DNA from: Hyphomicrobiales bacterium
GTDB lineage: Bacteria > Pseudomonadota > Alphaproteobacteria > Rhizobiales > CAJQND01
Direction: 5' to 3'
DNA: 41,146 bases
NCBI GenBank assembly: GCA_028285595.1
Contig: JANQOW010000138.1
Span: 1 to 41,146, forward strand
Positions 1 through 9,526 of the stretch are shown here, one piece after another (within the stretch, counting starts at the first letter, position 1; each line of letters starts with the position of its first letter). The notes beneath the pieces are model-generated. The model searched no databases, was not told the DNA's origin, and saw only the letters and a list, made by a program, of their open reading frames with translations. Made by a program: the position numbers and the translations under genes.

Positions 1-2
1 CC

Positions 3-500
3 CGCAGCGGCCTGATCATCGAACCCACAGCCGGCACCGACACCCAATACCGCATGGGCACAGGCGACAAGATCCGCCTGAAGGTCTACGGAGAGCCGGA
101 GCTTTCCGGCGAATATGTGATTGACGGCGCGGGGGTGGTCAACATTCCGCTGATCGGCAGCGTGCGCGCCAAGGGGACCACAGTACAGCAATTCCAGGAG
201 CGCGTCGTCGCCGCGTTCAAGAACGGCTATCTGAACGACCCCAAGGTGGCTGCCGAGGTGTTGAACTACCGGCCGTTCTATATCACCGGCGAAGTGAAGC
301 AGGGAGGCCAGTACCCGTTCCGCAGCGGATTGACGGTGCAGGACTCCATCGCCATCGCCGGCGGCTACACCTACCGGGCCAACGTGGACAAGGTCTATAT
401 CCGCAGGGAAGGCCGCGACAAGGAGATCGCGGTTTCCCTCGATCAGCGCGTGCCGATTGTGCCGGGCGACAATATCCGGATCCCGGAACGCTACTTCTGA
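3..500 (+). CDS. Polysaccharide export protein, Wza/GumB type (5' end outside window)
   Basis: This is the 3' part of an outer-membrane polysaccharide export protein. The frame is open to the window edge, so the internal ATG at 54 is probably not the start; the residues before it (ending TQYR) continue the conserved domain entry YRMGTGDKIRLKVYGE. That motif and the following stretch with VNIPLIGSV match the poly-export domain, and the later FYITGEVKQGGQYPFRSGLT stretch matches a SLBB-like domain. The signal peptide and lipobox would lie upstream. Family members form the outer-membrane channel for Wzy-dependent capsule or EPS export and work with a Wzz/Wzc-type co-polymerase, which is encoded at 2013-4334. 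The family and role are secure; the polymer exported is unknown. Confidence 0.9.
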   Translation, partial: RSGLIIEPTAGTDTQYRMGTGDKIRLKVYGEPELSGEYVIDGAGVVNIPLIGSVRAKGTTVQQFQERVVAAFKNGYLNDPKVAAEVLNYRPFYITGEVKQGGQYPFRSGLTVQDSIAIAGGYTYRANVDKVYIRREGRDKEIAVSLDQRVPIVPGDNIRIPERYF

Positions 501-509
501 TCGTCGTAA

Positions 510-527
510 ATCTTGTCTAAACAAGAT
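510..527. promoter_or_regulatory. AT-rich upstream region with 7-bp dyad
   Basis: The 169-bp gap between the export gene and the beta-barrel gene is AT-rich from about 501 to 575. It holds a perfect 7-bp inverted repeat (ATCTTGT, 4-bp loop, ACAAGAT). Just downstream is an imperfect dyad centred on an ATCGAT near 540-545, and a TTGACA at 555-560 that could be a -35 box, although no convincing -10 follows at the right distance. It could be an operator, a weak terminator of the export gene, or both. Confidence 0.35.
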
Positions 528-669
528 CGTTCAAATTGAATCGATTTAGTTGAATTGACAGGCAAAATCCCAAATTGGCGCAAGCCCGGCACGTCCGGTT
601 AGCCATCCCCCTAAACCCGCGTTTAAGCCGCCTGCCCCTAGAGTTTGCACTGAAATCTGGGGACGTGGG

Positions 670-1983
670 ATGCGTTTGTGCGAAAACAAATCCGCAAGGC
701 CGCTTGGCCTTATGCTCGTGGGTGCGGCCATCGGCCTGTGCGCCCTCAGCGGTGCTGCGCGGGCTGACGCTGAGAGCCTTTCGCGCGAATACCATTACAA
801 GATCCTGAGCGACTACAGCGCGCACAATACCGAAGACGACTTGCCAGATGTGGCCGAGCGGAACCAGGGACGCGGCATCCGTCAGGGACAGTTCTGGATA
901 TTGCCGGAAATCGCCTCAGGTCTCCTGATCGACACCAATGTGCGCGCCACCCCGGGCGGGACGGTGGATGACGAGGCGTTCTTCGTTACGCCCAACATCA
1001 AGCTGAAATCCGATTTCGGACGGCATGAGGTGGCCGCGGAGGCGGCGGTCGAACATATTGAGTATTTCAGCCTGTCCCCGGAAAGCCGCACCGAAGCCTT
1101 CGGCAAGCTGCAAACGCGCATTGATATCACCCGCGATCTCAATGCCTATCTCACGGCCAAGGGTGGGGTGTTCCAGGAGGAGCGCGGTGCGATCGTGCAG
1201 CCAACGGCGACACGGCGCCCGATCGAGTACAACCGTGTGGACCTTGCCGGCAAGCTGGTGAAGACCTTCAACCGGCTCAAGCTCTCCGGCAGCGTACACT
1301 ATTCCAAATTCGATTATGGCGACGGCAGAACGTTCGCCGGGGCGAATTTCGATCAGGATTTTCGGGATTTCGATCGCATCGAGGCCGGCGGACGGGTCAG
1401 CTACAACGTGTCCCCCGGCTACAGCGTGTTTGGCGATCTGCAATTCACGGCCCGTGACTATGATGGGCCCGCGACGACCAACCGCAGCTCGAAGGGCTTT
1501 CGCGCGCTGGGCGGTGTGGAGTTTGAGCTGGGCCGGCTGCTGCGGGGCGAAGCGGGTATTGGCTACAATTATGTGGATTACGCCAGCGCTCTGTTCGGTA
1601 AACACTCAGCGCTCACGTTCCTGGCCGCGCTCACCTGGAACCCGACACCGTTGATGACGGTCAACTTGGACGCCCAGCAGCGCTTTGAGGACACCACCAT
1701 TCCCGGACTGTCCGGATCCGATCAAAGCTACGTCAAGCTGACGCTGGATTATGAGGTTTTGCGCCGGTTGATCGTCTCGCCTCACCTCAGGCTGGTTTAT
1801 GACAGTTTTAACAGTTCGTCGGTTAAAGGTTACACGCTTGGAGCGGGATTGAGAGCAGAGTACGAGATCAACCGGTATCTCGGCGTGGGGGTCAACTATC
1901 TCTACACCGACCGCGATTTCACAGGATTTGCGCTCGATTTTGAACGCCATCAAGCGGGTTTGTACTTGAAGGCAAGGTTTTAG
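670..1983 (+). CDS. Outer-membrane beta-barrel protein of the EPS locus
   Basis: This encodes a 437-residue secreted protein. The N-terminus has a basic start, a hydrophobic core (LGLMLVGAAIGLCALSG) and a likely Ala-x-Ala cleavage site near residue 33. The mature part is full of alternating polar/aromatic strands such as GYSVFGDLQFTARDY, and it ends in phenylalanine (GLYLKARF), the usual terminal signal for BAM-dependent outer-membrane insertion. Proteins like this are often annotated as outer-membrane beta-barrel proteins in alphaproteobacterial EPS loci between the export protein and the Wzc homologue. It may assist polymer exit or surface retention, but no catalytic motif is visible. The ATG at 670 is preceded by a purine-rich GGGGACGTGGG. 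Confidence 0.8.
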   Translation: MRLCENKSARPLGLMLVGAAIGLCALSGAARADAESLSREYHYKILSDYSAHNTEDDLPDVAERNQGRGIRQGQFWILPEIASGLLIDTNVRATPGGTVDDEAFFVTPNIKLKSDFGRHEVAAEAAVEHIEYFSLSPESRTEAFGKLQTRIDITRDLNAYLTAKGGVFQEERGAIVQPTATRRPIEYNRVDLAGKLVKTFNRLKLSGSVHYSKFDYGDGRTFAGANFDQDFRDFDRIEAGGRVSYNVSPGYSVFGDLQFTARDYDGPATTNRSSKGFRALGGVEFELGRLLRGEAGIGYNYVDYASALFGKHSALTFLAALTWNPTPLMTVNLDAQQRFEDTTIPGLSGSDQSYVKLTLDYEVLRRLIVSPHLRLVYDSFNSSSVKGYTLGAGLRAEYEINRYLGVGVNYLYTDRDFTGFALDFERHQAGLYLKARF

Positions 1984-2012
1984 GGCAGGATGCCCGGAAC
2001 CCACGGATCGGC

Positions 2013-4334
2013 ATGTTGAAGCGAAGTCATGATGACGAGCATTCTTCGAGGGTTGAGCGGCCCTTAGGCATCGATGATGCCAGTTACGACGATATCGGGC
2101 TCGATCTGAGAGAACTGGTCGCCGTTATCCGCCGCCGCGCCACGCTGATCGCCTCTGTCACCCTCCTTGTGGGCCTCATAGGCCTGATCTACGCCATGCA
2201 ACTGGTGCCGGTCTACACCGCCACCGCCTCGGTTCTGGTTGACCCCCGGCGCACGAGCGTGGTGGACACCAAATCGGTTGTCTCCTCAATCGGCAAAGAT
2301 TCATCGGCCATCGACAGCGAAGTGGAACTCATCAAGTCCACCTCCGTTGCCTTAAGGGTGGTGGACAAGCTGGAGCTTCACAAAGCCGACCGCTTCATCC
2401 TCGACCGGCACCCCACCCTCACTGAGCAGCTTATCCAGTGGGCACGCTCCGTGCTCTCCCGCGCCCCGGTCAGAAAGCAGATCGGTGGACGCAACGCCCT
2501 TCTGGCCAGCGATAAGGAGCGGCTGGCCCTGAAGCTGAAGGAAGGCATCACCGTTGCCCGCAAGGAATGGACCTATGTGATTGAGGTGAGCTACACCGAC
2601 GAAGATCCGGTGTTCGCCGCCCAGATCGCCAATGCCTTTGCCGGTGAGTATCTGGTGGACCAACTTGAGGCGAAGTACGACGCCACCAGCCGGGCCAATG
2701 CCTGGTTGTTTGAACGCTTGGAAGAGTTGCGCACCAAAGTGCGGGCCTCCGAGCGGGCGGTGGAGCGTTTCAAGACTGAAAACGGAATTGTGGCCGCCAA
2801 GGGCACCGATCTGAACGAGCAGCAGATTGCCAAGCTCAGCGAGCAGCTCATCTTGGTGCGTGCGGAGACCGCGCAAAAAAGAGCCAAATATCAATCGCTT
2901 CTGGCCGTCATTAAGAAGGGCGGCGAGACCACATCCTTCGCGGACCGGCTTCAGTCCCAGGTCATCGGCACCTTGCGCACGAAAGCAACCGAATTGCGCC
3001 GGGTTCTGGCGGACCTGCGCGCACGGTACGGCAGCCGCCACCCTAGAGTGCAGAGCACCCGGGCGCAGCTTGCAGACGTAAACGCGCAGATCAAGGTGGA
3101 GGCCAAGCGCATCCTCACCACCGCCACGAACGACTATCAGATTGCGCTCAGCCGCGAACGCTCGATTGAAAAGAGCTTGAACCTGCTGAAAGGCGAAAAG
3201 ACCGGCAACAATCAGGCAAACATCCGGTTGCGCGAGTTGGAGCGCGAGGCCGAAGCCGACCGTCAGCTTTTCAATGCGTTCCTGACCCGCTTTAAGGAAG
3301 TCTCTCAGCAGCAAAGCCTGCAGACTGCAGAATCCCGGGTGATTGAACAGGCCAGCGCCCCCACCAATCCAAGCGCGCCGGTAAAGCGCTCCATCGCCGG
3401 CTTTTCCCTGATCTTGGGGCTTGGCCTCGGGTGCGCCCTCGCCTTCCTGCTGGAGAAATTGGATAACGGCTTCCGGTCCCCTTATGACGTGGAGAAGATG
3501 TTCGGCATCCAGGTCCTCGCGTCTGTGCCGCATGCCGCGGTGGAGGCGCCCGCCGGATGGTTCTCCCGCCACTTCGGCAGCTTGTTGGATCGCCTGCCAC
3601 GCATATTTGGGGCGGGCCGGCAGCAGTCTCTCGCCAAGCGCAGCGCTTTGGCCAGGCTGGTGCTGGACAAGCCGCTTTCCGCCTTTGCCGAATCCATCCG
3701 ATCGCTTCGCATGGAGGTGCGTTACCTAACGGCGGATGATCAGCTCAACGTTGTCGCTGTGACCTCGGCCCTGCCGGGCGAAGGCAAGTCGACCCTTGCC
3801 AGCAACATGGCACAACAAGCCGCTGCTGCAGGCAAAAAGGTGCTGCTGATCGATATGGACCTCAGGCGCCCCATGCTGACCCCGCTCTATGCGCCGACGG
3901 CGCAAAAAGGGGTGGTAGAACTCATCAACGGCACGGCGGAGCCTTCGGAAGTCTTCGTATTCGATCCGGACACAGGTTTGCACTTCGTGCCGGCCATCCG
4001 CTCTCTGTCTGCAGCGCAAGCGGCAGAAATCCTCACCTCTGAACAAACCAAGGTGATGCTGGACTGGGCACGCGAAGAGTTTGACCTGGTGTTCGTCGAC
4101 ACTGCCCCGCTGGTGCCGGTGACGGATGGGCGCGCCGTTTCCGCTCATGTGGACGCGGTTGCCCTGGTGGTGCGTTGGGAGAAGACCGACCGGGCCGCCG
4201 TGCAAGCCGCCCTCCAGCGCACGCCCGGCCTGGAAGACAAATTGGCCGGCATCATCCTCAACAATGTGGTTGAGGAAGAAGCGCGCTATTATGAGTATTA
4301 CAGCATCGGCCACAAAGCTGCCCGCTCATGCTGA
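2013..4334 (+). CDS. Polysaccharide co-polymerase/tyrosine autokinase (Wzc/ExoP type)
   Basis: This 773-residue inner-membrane protein controls chain length and couples polymerisation to export. A Wzz domain starts near residue 30, with a first membrane helix at about 44-62, a long periplasmic coiled-coil segment (about 220-400) and a second helix at about 460-480. The cytoplasmic C-terminal half is a BY-kinase: Walker A at 588-594 (PGEGKST), Walker A' at about 610-616 (VLLIDMD) and Walker B at about 691-697 (DLVFVDT). Four tyrosines near the end (759, 760, 762, 763) form the expected autophosphorylation cluster. The fused architecture is that of GumC/ExoP rather than of split Cap5A/B systems. 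Its last 7 bp overlap the flippase gene, implying coupling. Confidence 0.95.
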   Translation: MLKRSHDDEHSSRVERPLGIDDASYDDIGLDLRELVAVIRRRATLIASVTLLVGLIGLIYAMQLVPVYTATASVLVDPRRTSVVDTKSVVSSIGKDSSAIDSEVELIKSTSVALRVVDKLELHKADRFILDRHPTLTEQLIQWARSVLSRAPVRKQIGGRNALLASDKERLALKLKEGITVARKEWTYVIEVSYTDEDPVFAAQIANAFAGEYLVDQLEAKYDATSRANAWLFERLEELRTKVRASERAVERFKTENGIVAAKGTDLNEQQIAKLSEQLILVRAETAQKRAKYQSLLAVIKKGGETTSFADRLQSQVIGTLRTKATELRRVLADLRARYGSRHPRVQSTRAQLADVNAQIKVEAKRILTTATNDYQIALSRERSIEKSLNLLKGEKTGNNQANIRLRELEREAEADRQLFNAFLTRFKEVSQQQSLQTAESRVIEQASAPTNPSAPVKRSIAGFSLILGLGLGCALAFLLEKLDNGFRSPYDVEKMFGIQVLASVPHAAVEAPAGWFSRHFGSLLDRLPRIFGAGRQQSLAKRSALARLVLDKPLSAFAESIRSLRMEVRYLTADDQLNVVAVTSALPGEGKSTLASNMAQQAAAAGKKVLLIDMDLRRPMLTPLYAPTAQKGVVELINGTAEPSEVFVFDPDTGLHFVPAIRSLSAAQAAEILTSEQTKVMLDWAREEFDLVFVDTAPLVPVTDGRAVSAHVDAVALVVRWEKTDRAAVQAALQRTPGLEDKLAGIILNNVVEEEARYYEYYSIGHKAARSC

Positions 4335-5620
4335 GCGCCGCCTTCACGTCCGCCCAGAACCGTCTCGGCCGCCTGAGTGAGCCGCTGAAAGCGATCTCCG
4401 TTGATTTTGTATTCGCCGCCCTGTCGCAGGTTCTCGGCCGGGGCTCGTTGATCCTCGCCAGCATTCTGGTCGCCAACTTCATGTCGGTAGAGAGCTTCTC
4501 CAGCTTCACCTATTTCAACCTGACCCTGGCGATGATCGCCACCTTCTCCACTCTGGGCTTAAGCGTGGCCGCATCGCGAATCTTTGCAGAAAGCACGGTA
4601 TCGCTGGATGAGGAAAAGCGCGGTGAAGCGCGCTGCGTGCTTGCTTTGGCGTTTGGCTCGGCTCTTCTCATGGTGGCCCTGCTGCATCTGGTCCCGGATG
4701 CCTGGCTGTTGGCCGAAACCGGGCTCAGCCGGCCCGTATTCTATGCCAGCGTCATGGCGCTCTCCATGAACACGGTGCTCATGGGCGCTGTGTCGGGACG
4801 CGGGGACTTTCGGTTGCTGGCTCTTGCAGGCGGGGCCGGTCTCGCCGTCCTTTTGCTCGTTGTGAGCGTTGCAGTTCAGCTTGGATCGGTGAACGTCGCC
4901 ATCTGGGGCGTATTGGCCTCCATGATCTTGCAGATCGCCATCTACTGGTCGCGGCTGCTGCCCCTATTGCGCGGTTCTGTGTCCAGCCACATGTCGCGCG
5001 CGCTCGCCGGAAAAGTCTTGAACATTGCGGGCCCCATGTTCGTGACCAGCCTGCTGGTTGCCACCGTCTTCTGGGCCCTGGGACGGAGCCTTCTTGGGGT
5101 GGAAAACGGGGCTGCAGAGTTCTCCAAATATGCCGTTGGCCTGCAATGGTTCTCCTTCATTCTGCTGGTTCCGTCCATCACGACGCGCGTGTTCTTCCCC
5201 CGCATCGTCCGGGCCGCAGCCAATGACGGTGCTCATCTGCGCCACCTTGTGCTTGCCAATACCGGAGCGAACTTTCTCGTGGCCGTGATCATCGGCGCGG
5301 CCGCTTTGATGCTCGATGAGACCTTGTTGGCGCTCTATGGAAATGCCGATGTGACCGACGCTGAGGTGTTCCGCCTCTTCGTCTTGGCCGCCGTGGCCGC
5401 GTCTCCCGTGAACGGCTTGAGCAATGCCATCATCACCCGCAACCCCGGCCCACGCCGCTGGCTGCTGCTGCAAGTGGGGTGGGCTTTAACCGCTCTTTCC
5501 AGCGCCCAGTACGTCGGCTTCACAGAGGGAGCCTCGGCGCCCGCGATCGGCTTTTTGACCGGATATCTCGTCTTAATCCCAGCGAGCCTGCTGGTGCTCT
5601 GGCGGATGAAACAACCGTGA
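4328..5620 (+). CDS. Wzx-type lipid-linked oligosaccharide flippase
   Basis: This 430-residue polytopic membrane protein has about 12 predicted hydrophobic helices in the MOP/polysaccharide-transporter pattern, beginning with the helix and polar turns around LSQVLGRGSLILASI. Members of the family flip undecaprenyl-linked repeat units to the periplasmic face, where a Wzy protein polymerises them. It starts inside the end of the kinase gene (ATGCTGA overlap) and its stop overlaps the next start as GTGA. The sugar specificity cannot be read from the sequence. Confidence 0.88.
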   Translation: MLSAAFTSAQNRLGRLSEPLKAISVDFVFAALSQVLGRGSLILASILVANFMSVESFSSFTYFNLTLAMIATFSTLGLSVAASRIFAESTVSLDEEKRGEARCVLALAFGSALLMVALLHLVPDAWLLAETGLSRPVFYASVMALSMNTVLMGAVSGRGDFRLLALAGGAGLAVLLLVVSVAVQLGSVNVAIWGVLASMILQIAIYWSRLLPLLRGSVSSHMSRALAGKVLNIAGPMFVTSLLVATVFWALGRSLLGVENGAAEFSKYAVGLQWFSFILLVPSITTRVFFPRIVRAAANDGAHLRHLVLANTGANFLVAVIIGAAALMLDETLLALYGNADVTDAEVFRLFVLAAVAASPVNGLSNAIITRNPGPRRWLLLQVGWALTALSSAQYVGFTEGASAPAIGFLTGYLVLIPASLLVLWRMKQP

Positions 5621-7062
5621 GCGCGCGCGCCATGATCGTCTCGCAGGCAGCCTCAACATTGGGCCGTTTCGCTCCGGCGCCAGCACCCGGCGCACGGGAG
5701 ATCCTGCGTTGGGCAAAATATCATGCGCTCCGAAGCGGGATCTGGTTTCCCGTTCTCGTACTCGCGCTCCGGTTTGCCGGCGCTCCAGGCGCTTATGCGG
5801 CGTTCAGTTTACTTATCCTCTACGCGCTGCGCGGACCAAGCCAGGCGATCAAAGCGCTGTTTCTCTCGTGGCTTCTCAGCCACCTGAGCCCGGGATTGGT
5901 TGAAACGCCTGCGGGCGTGGAGGTCTTGCGCATCCTCTGCTTGATGGCCGCGCTCACGAGTGCGGTCTTGGCCAGCTTCAAATCTCAGAACGCGCTTCTT
6001 ATGGGGCGAACGGTGTCCGGCTTCGTGTTGTTCGGCGGGTTCTGCCTGGTTCATTCCGCCGTGGTGAGTTACGCGCCCGACGTCTCGGTCTTGAAGGCGG
6101 TCTCCTTCCTGGTGATGACGATGGCGCTCTCCATCTGCTGGTTCTCCAGGCGGGTGAATGTGGAGAGGCTGCAAGGGTGGATCTTTTTCTGGCTTGCCGC
6201 CATTGCGCTCGCCAGTGCGCCCCTTCTGATGATGCCAATGGGTTATTTGACCAACGGCCATGGGTTTCAAGGCATTCTCAACCAGCCTCAAGTGTTTGGC
6301 ATGACCATGGCACTCACCGGGGCCTGGATTGGCGGCCGCATGCTGAGACTGCGGGCCTTCAGCTCCATCGACATCGCGCTGGCCGCCCTGGTCATCCTGA
6401 TGCTGTTCCTCAGCGAATCCCGCGGGGCCATGCTGGCCGCCGCCGGCGGGCTTGCGTTGAGTTACCTCCTGGCCCGGTCTTTAAGCCTTCGCACCATACG
6501 GTCTGCGTTCAAGAACCTGCGGCACAAGCGGGTGTTCGTTTTGATCGTCTGCTCCCTCTTCACCGGGGCATTGTTCTTCGACAAGGTCTCCGCCATGGTC
6601 GAGCGCACCATCTCCAAACGCTCCGACAATCAAACCATCTCTTCGGCCTTCGACGCGTCCAGAGGCGCCCTGATTTCCAGATCCATGCAGAACTTCTACG
6701 CCAACCCCGTGCTGGGCATTGGGTTCGGCGTGGCGTCGAACCCGGCCGATCTGAAGGTGAAGCGAGAGCCTGTGTTCGGTCTGCCCGTGGCCGCTTCGGT
6801 TGAAAAAGGCAACATGTACTCCGCCATTTTGGAAGAAATCGGCTTTGCCGGCTTTCTTCTGTTTTCCGGCCTCCTTCTGGTGCTTCTAAACTCCATCTGC
6901 CGCAGCGGGCAGCTTGAGATGGTGTGGCTGTTCTTTGCCGCCCTTCTGGTCAATCTGGGCGAGGCGGTTCTGTTTTCTCCCAACGGCATAGGCCTGCTGG
7001 TGTGGATCATCCTGCTGATGGCCACCTCGGCGCGCTCGGCAAAGAGGGCGGCAGCCACATGA
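5617..7062 (+). CDS. Wzy/WaaL-type O-antigen polymerase or ligase family membrane protein
   Basis: This 481-residue protein has about 10-12 hydrophobic segments and a large loop in the second half (about residues 320-400). It carries the family-typical ESRGAMLA motif after a membrane helix, followed by a predicted periplasmic stretch and GIGFGVASNP. The position between flippase and glycosyltransferases suggests the Wzy polymerase of the locus; a ligase role is possible because the two share the Wzy_C fold. I chose the GTG at 5617, which overlaps the preceding TGA and has a GGCGGA about 10 bp upstream. The ATG at 5632 is the alternative. Confidence 0.85.
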   Translation: MSARAMIVSQAASTLGRFAPAPAPGAREILRWAKYHALRSGIWFPVLVLALRFAGAPGAYAAFSLLILYALRGPSQAIKALFLSWLLSHLSPGLVETPAGVEVLRILCLMAALTSAVLASFKSQNALLMGRTVSGFVLFGGFCLVHSAVVSYAPDVSVLKAVSFLVMTMALSICWFSRRVNVERLQGWIFFWLAAIALASAPLLMMPMGYLTNGHGFQGILNQPQVFGMTMALTGAWIGGRMLRLRAFSSIDIALAALVILMLFLSESRGAMLAAAGGLALSYLLARSLSLRTIRSAFKNLRHKRVFVLIVCSLFTGALFFDKVSAMVERTISKRSDNQTISSAFDASRGALISRSMQNFYANPVLGIGFGVASNPADLKVKREPVFGLPVAASVEKGNMYSAILEEIGFAGFLLFSGLLLVLLNSICRSGQLEMVWLFFAALLVNLGEAVLFSPNGIGLLVWIILLMATSARSAKRAAAT

Positions 7063-8213
7063 CCGAGATCGTGTTCTGGCAATCCATGATCAGTCCGCAC
7101 CAAGCCGGGCTCGTGAGGGCATTGGCGGCCAAGCCGGGGATCAGCGTCCACTATGTTGCTGCCGAAACCGTTGAACCCCATCGGGCCGCCATGGGATGGG
7201 CCCGGGCCGACCTTGGCCAAGCCAAGCTGCATCTGGCCGAAACTCCCGCGGAGATCACCGCGTTGGCAGGCCGTTTCTCAAAGGGCACCTTACATCTCTG
7301 CCAGGGCTTTCGGGGCAACGGGATGATCGCGAACGCCCTGCCCGCTTTGGCGGACCGCGGCGCGCGCATTGGCGTCATGATGGAAGCCGTGGATCAGCGC
7401 GGCGGTAAGGCCTGGCTGAAGAAGCTGGCCTACCGGTACCAGATCCGGCGCTATCGCGAGGCCGTGGCTTTTTGTCTGAGCATCGGCCAGCAAACGCAGC
7501 ATTTCCTGGAACAGTGTGGATTTCCCCGCTCGCGGATTTATCCCTTCAGCTACTTCCTTACCCCTCCGCCGGTAACTTCGCCGGCTGAAGGACACGAGCG
7601 GCGCCTCGTCTATGTGGGCAGGTTGGTTCCCCTGAAGCGGGTGGATCTGCTGATTGAGGCCTTCGGTGCGCTCCGCCCACTCCGAACCAAGCTCAGCCTG
7701 GTGGGTTCGGGTCCTCTGGAGAATGAACTGCGGGCCCTCGCCGCTGCCCAACCCAACGCAGAGGCGATCCAATGGCTGGGCACATTGCCCAACACGGAGG
7801 CCCAAGCGCACATCGCCTCGAGCGACGGCTTGATCCTGCCCAGCGACTATGACGGCTGGGGCGCGGTGGTGAGCGAAGCTCTGTTGGCGGGGACCCCTGT
7901 GATTTGCAGTTCTGCCTGCGGAGCGGCCGAGGCGGTCAAGGCCTCCGGTGTCGGGGGTGTGTTTGCATCCGGCGAAAAGCTCTCTCTCATGCAGCATCTT
8001 CTCTCTTTGCTGGCAGCAGATCAATGGTCGCACGCCCAGCGCGCACGATTGCGGGCCTGGGCACATCAGAGCCTATCAGATGAGGCCGGAGCAGCTTACC
8101 TGCAAGCGGTCCTGGCGGCGCACGGCCACAGTTGCACGCCTCCGAAAGCACCATGGCTCTGCCCGCAAGTGGCCGAAAAACCACAAGAAATTAAGACTTT
8201 CGTGACCGGTTAG
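7059..8213 (+). CDS. GT4-family glycosyltransferase
   Basis: This encodes a 384-residue GT-B enzyme of the cytoplasmic face that would add one sugar to the lipid-linked repeat unit. The C-terminal nucleotide-sugar domain is clear: YVGRLVPLKRVDLLIEAF, then a LVGSGPLEN stretch, then SDYDGWGAVVSEALLAGTPV, the acidic E-x7-E-like donor-binding region of GT4 enzymes. The start is the ATG within the ATGA that overlaps the stop of the Wzy-type gene; a longer reading from 6924 would run back into that gene. Donor and acceptor are unknown. A 176-bp gap separates it from the next gene, the first real break after the kinase gene. Confidence 0.88.
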   Translation: MTEIVFWQSMISPHQAGLVRALAAKPGISVHYVAAETVEPHRAAMGWARADLGQAKLHLAETPAEITALAGRFSKGTLHLCQGFRGNGMIANALPALADRGARIGVMMEAVDQRGGKAWLKKLAYRYQIRRYREAVAFCLSIGQQTQHFLEQCGFPRSRIYPFSYFLTPPPVTSPAEGHERRLVYVGRLVPLKRVDLLIEAFGALRPLRTKLSLVGSGPLENELRALAAAQPNAEAIQWLGTLPNTEAQAHIASSDGLILPSDYDGWGAVVSEALLAGTPVICSSACGAAEAVKASGVGGVFASGEKLSLMQHLLSLLAADQWSHAQRARLRAWAHQSLSDEAGAAYLQAVLAAHGHSCTPPKAPWLCPQVAEKPQEIKTFVTG

Positions 8214-8389
8214 CCGGACAATGGCGCCCTAGAACATATGGCCCGGCCCCGAACATGACGTTCACCGCCGGGACTAGGGGAAGTTAGCCAGGCAATGTGC
8301 GATAAAGCCGGCAGTGAAACACAACGCTTAGCAGCGTGCGCCCGCGCTTGGGCTTATGGCCCGCAGCGCCGGGACGTGCGGGGGGCTGC
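8214..8389 (+). other. 176-bp intergenic gap inside the EPS locus
   Basis: This is the only sizeable gap between 2013 and 16571. It contains no supported ORF. GC-rich half palindromes (for example around 8241-8275) are present, but I could not find a good promoter pair or a hairpin with a T-run. It may hold an internal promoter for the downstream glycosyltransferase set. Confidence 0.3.
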
Positions 8390-9526
8390 ATGAGGGTCGT
8401 CCACACCGTTCCCCATGTGTGCAAGGAGGCCAGCGGGCCGTCCTACGCCGTGTCGCGCTTGTGCGAAGAGCTCGGCGCGTTGCATCACCGGGTGCAGCTT
8501 CTGACCCTCGATGACCGCAAGCGCCGCGATGCGCGCGCATACCGTCACGACGTGTTCCCGGCCACTCCCCTGTTGCGGCGCTTGGGGCTTTCCAGCGCGC
8601 TGCAAAACTCGCTGAACGCCCACGCACGTCGCTCCGACGTGATCCACAATCACGGTCTGTGGATGATGCCGAACGTTTATTCCGGCTCAGCCGCCAAGCG
8701 CAGCGGCAAACCGCTCATCGTCTCGCCCCACGGCACGTTCAGCCCACTGGCCCTCGCCCGCTCGCGCCGGGTCAAGCAAACGTTCTGGTGGCTCCAACAA
8801 CGGGCGGCGGTGAAGCAGGCCAAGGTGCTGCACGCCACGAGCGAGCAGGAATATCAGGACATTCGCGCCTATGGTCTGATGCAGCCCGTGGCCTTGATCC
8901 CGAGTGGTGTGGATGTGCCGGAACCGGCTCCCGCGCGGGATGCGGTGAGACAGAAAACGCTTCTGTTCCTGGGCCGGATTCACCCCATCAAAGGCCTGGA
9001 TGCCTTGCTCGATGCCTGGGCGGAGTTGGAACATGCACACCTGGACTGGAGGCTCGTGATCGCCGGCTCTGACCCGGTTGGTCACGAAGCGACGCTCAGG
9101 CAGAAGGCTGACGCCTTGAACCTCAGCCGCGTGAGCTTTCCAGGACCGCTCTACCGGGAGGCCAAGCACCGGGCATATGACGCGGCAGATCTTTATGTTC
9201 TGCCGTCAAAGACAGAGAACTTCGGGCATACCGTGACCGAGGCGCTGGCGCGGGCGGTGCCGGTTCTGACCACCACCCGCACACCTTGGGGGCCGGTGGT
9301 GGGCCACCAATGCGGCTGGTGTGTGGATCCGGACGCGAGCAGCCTCTTCAAGGGGTTAAAGCAGGCTTTCGCTCTATCGGATGAAGAGCGGCGCAGCATG
9401 GGTGCCAAGGGCCGTGCCTGGATGGAAGCCGATTTCTCCTGGAACGCCGTGGCCCACCAGATGGCGGCGACCTATGCCTGGGCCTCAGGGCGCGCACCGG
9501 CGCCGGACTGTCTGAGGGTGGACTGA
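8390..9526 (+). CDS. GT4-family glycosyltransferase
   Basis: This encodes a 378-residue GT-B glycosyltransferase. Motifs in order are VVHTVPHVCKEASGPSYAV at the N-terminus (acceptor domain), LFLGRIHPIKGLDALL in the middle, and YVLPSKTENFGHTVTEALA near the end, the GT4 donor-site region with its paired glutamates. The ATG at 8390 follows a GGGGGG tract at ideal spacing; the frame could be read from an upstream GTG (8336), but this adds residues that do not look like the family. It overlaps the next gene by a single base (TGATG). Probably one of the sequential transferases of the repeat unit; specificity unknown. Confidence 0.88.
   Translation: MRVVHTVPHVCKEASGPSYAVSRLCEELGALHHRVQLLTLDDRKRRDARAYRHDVFPATPLLRRLGLSSALQNSLNAHARRSDVIHNHGLWMMPNVYSGSAAKRSGKPLIVSPHGTFSPLALARSRRVKQTFWWLQQRAAVKQAKVLHATSEQEYQDIRAYGLMQPVALIPSGVDVPEPAPARDAVRQKTLLFLGRIHPIKGLDALLDAWAELEHAHLDWRLVIAGSDPVGHEATLRQKADALNLSRVSFPGPLYREAKHRAYDAADLYVLPSKTENFGHTVTEALARAVPVLTTTRTPWGPVVGHQCGWCVDPDASSLFKGLKQAFALSDEERRSMGAKGRAWMEADFSWNAVAHQMAATYAWASGRAPAPDCLRVD

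Noticed and set aside
575..808. 77-codon ORF at the start of the beta-barrel gene
   Set aside because: It overlaps the beta-barrel signal peptide in another frame and has no ribosome site.
916..1605. Minus-strand ORF of 229 codons opposite the beta-barrel gene
   Set aside because: Shadow of the signal-peptide-bearing beta-barrel gene; no recognisable motif.
2352..3572. Long antisense ORF (406 codons) opposite the co-polymerase/kinase gene
   Set aside because: It is the shadow of a clear Wzz/BY-kinase gene in high-GC DNA and shows no recognisable domain.
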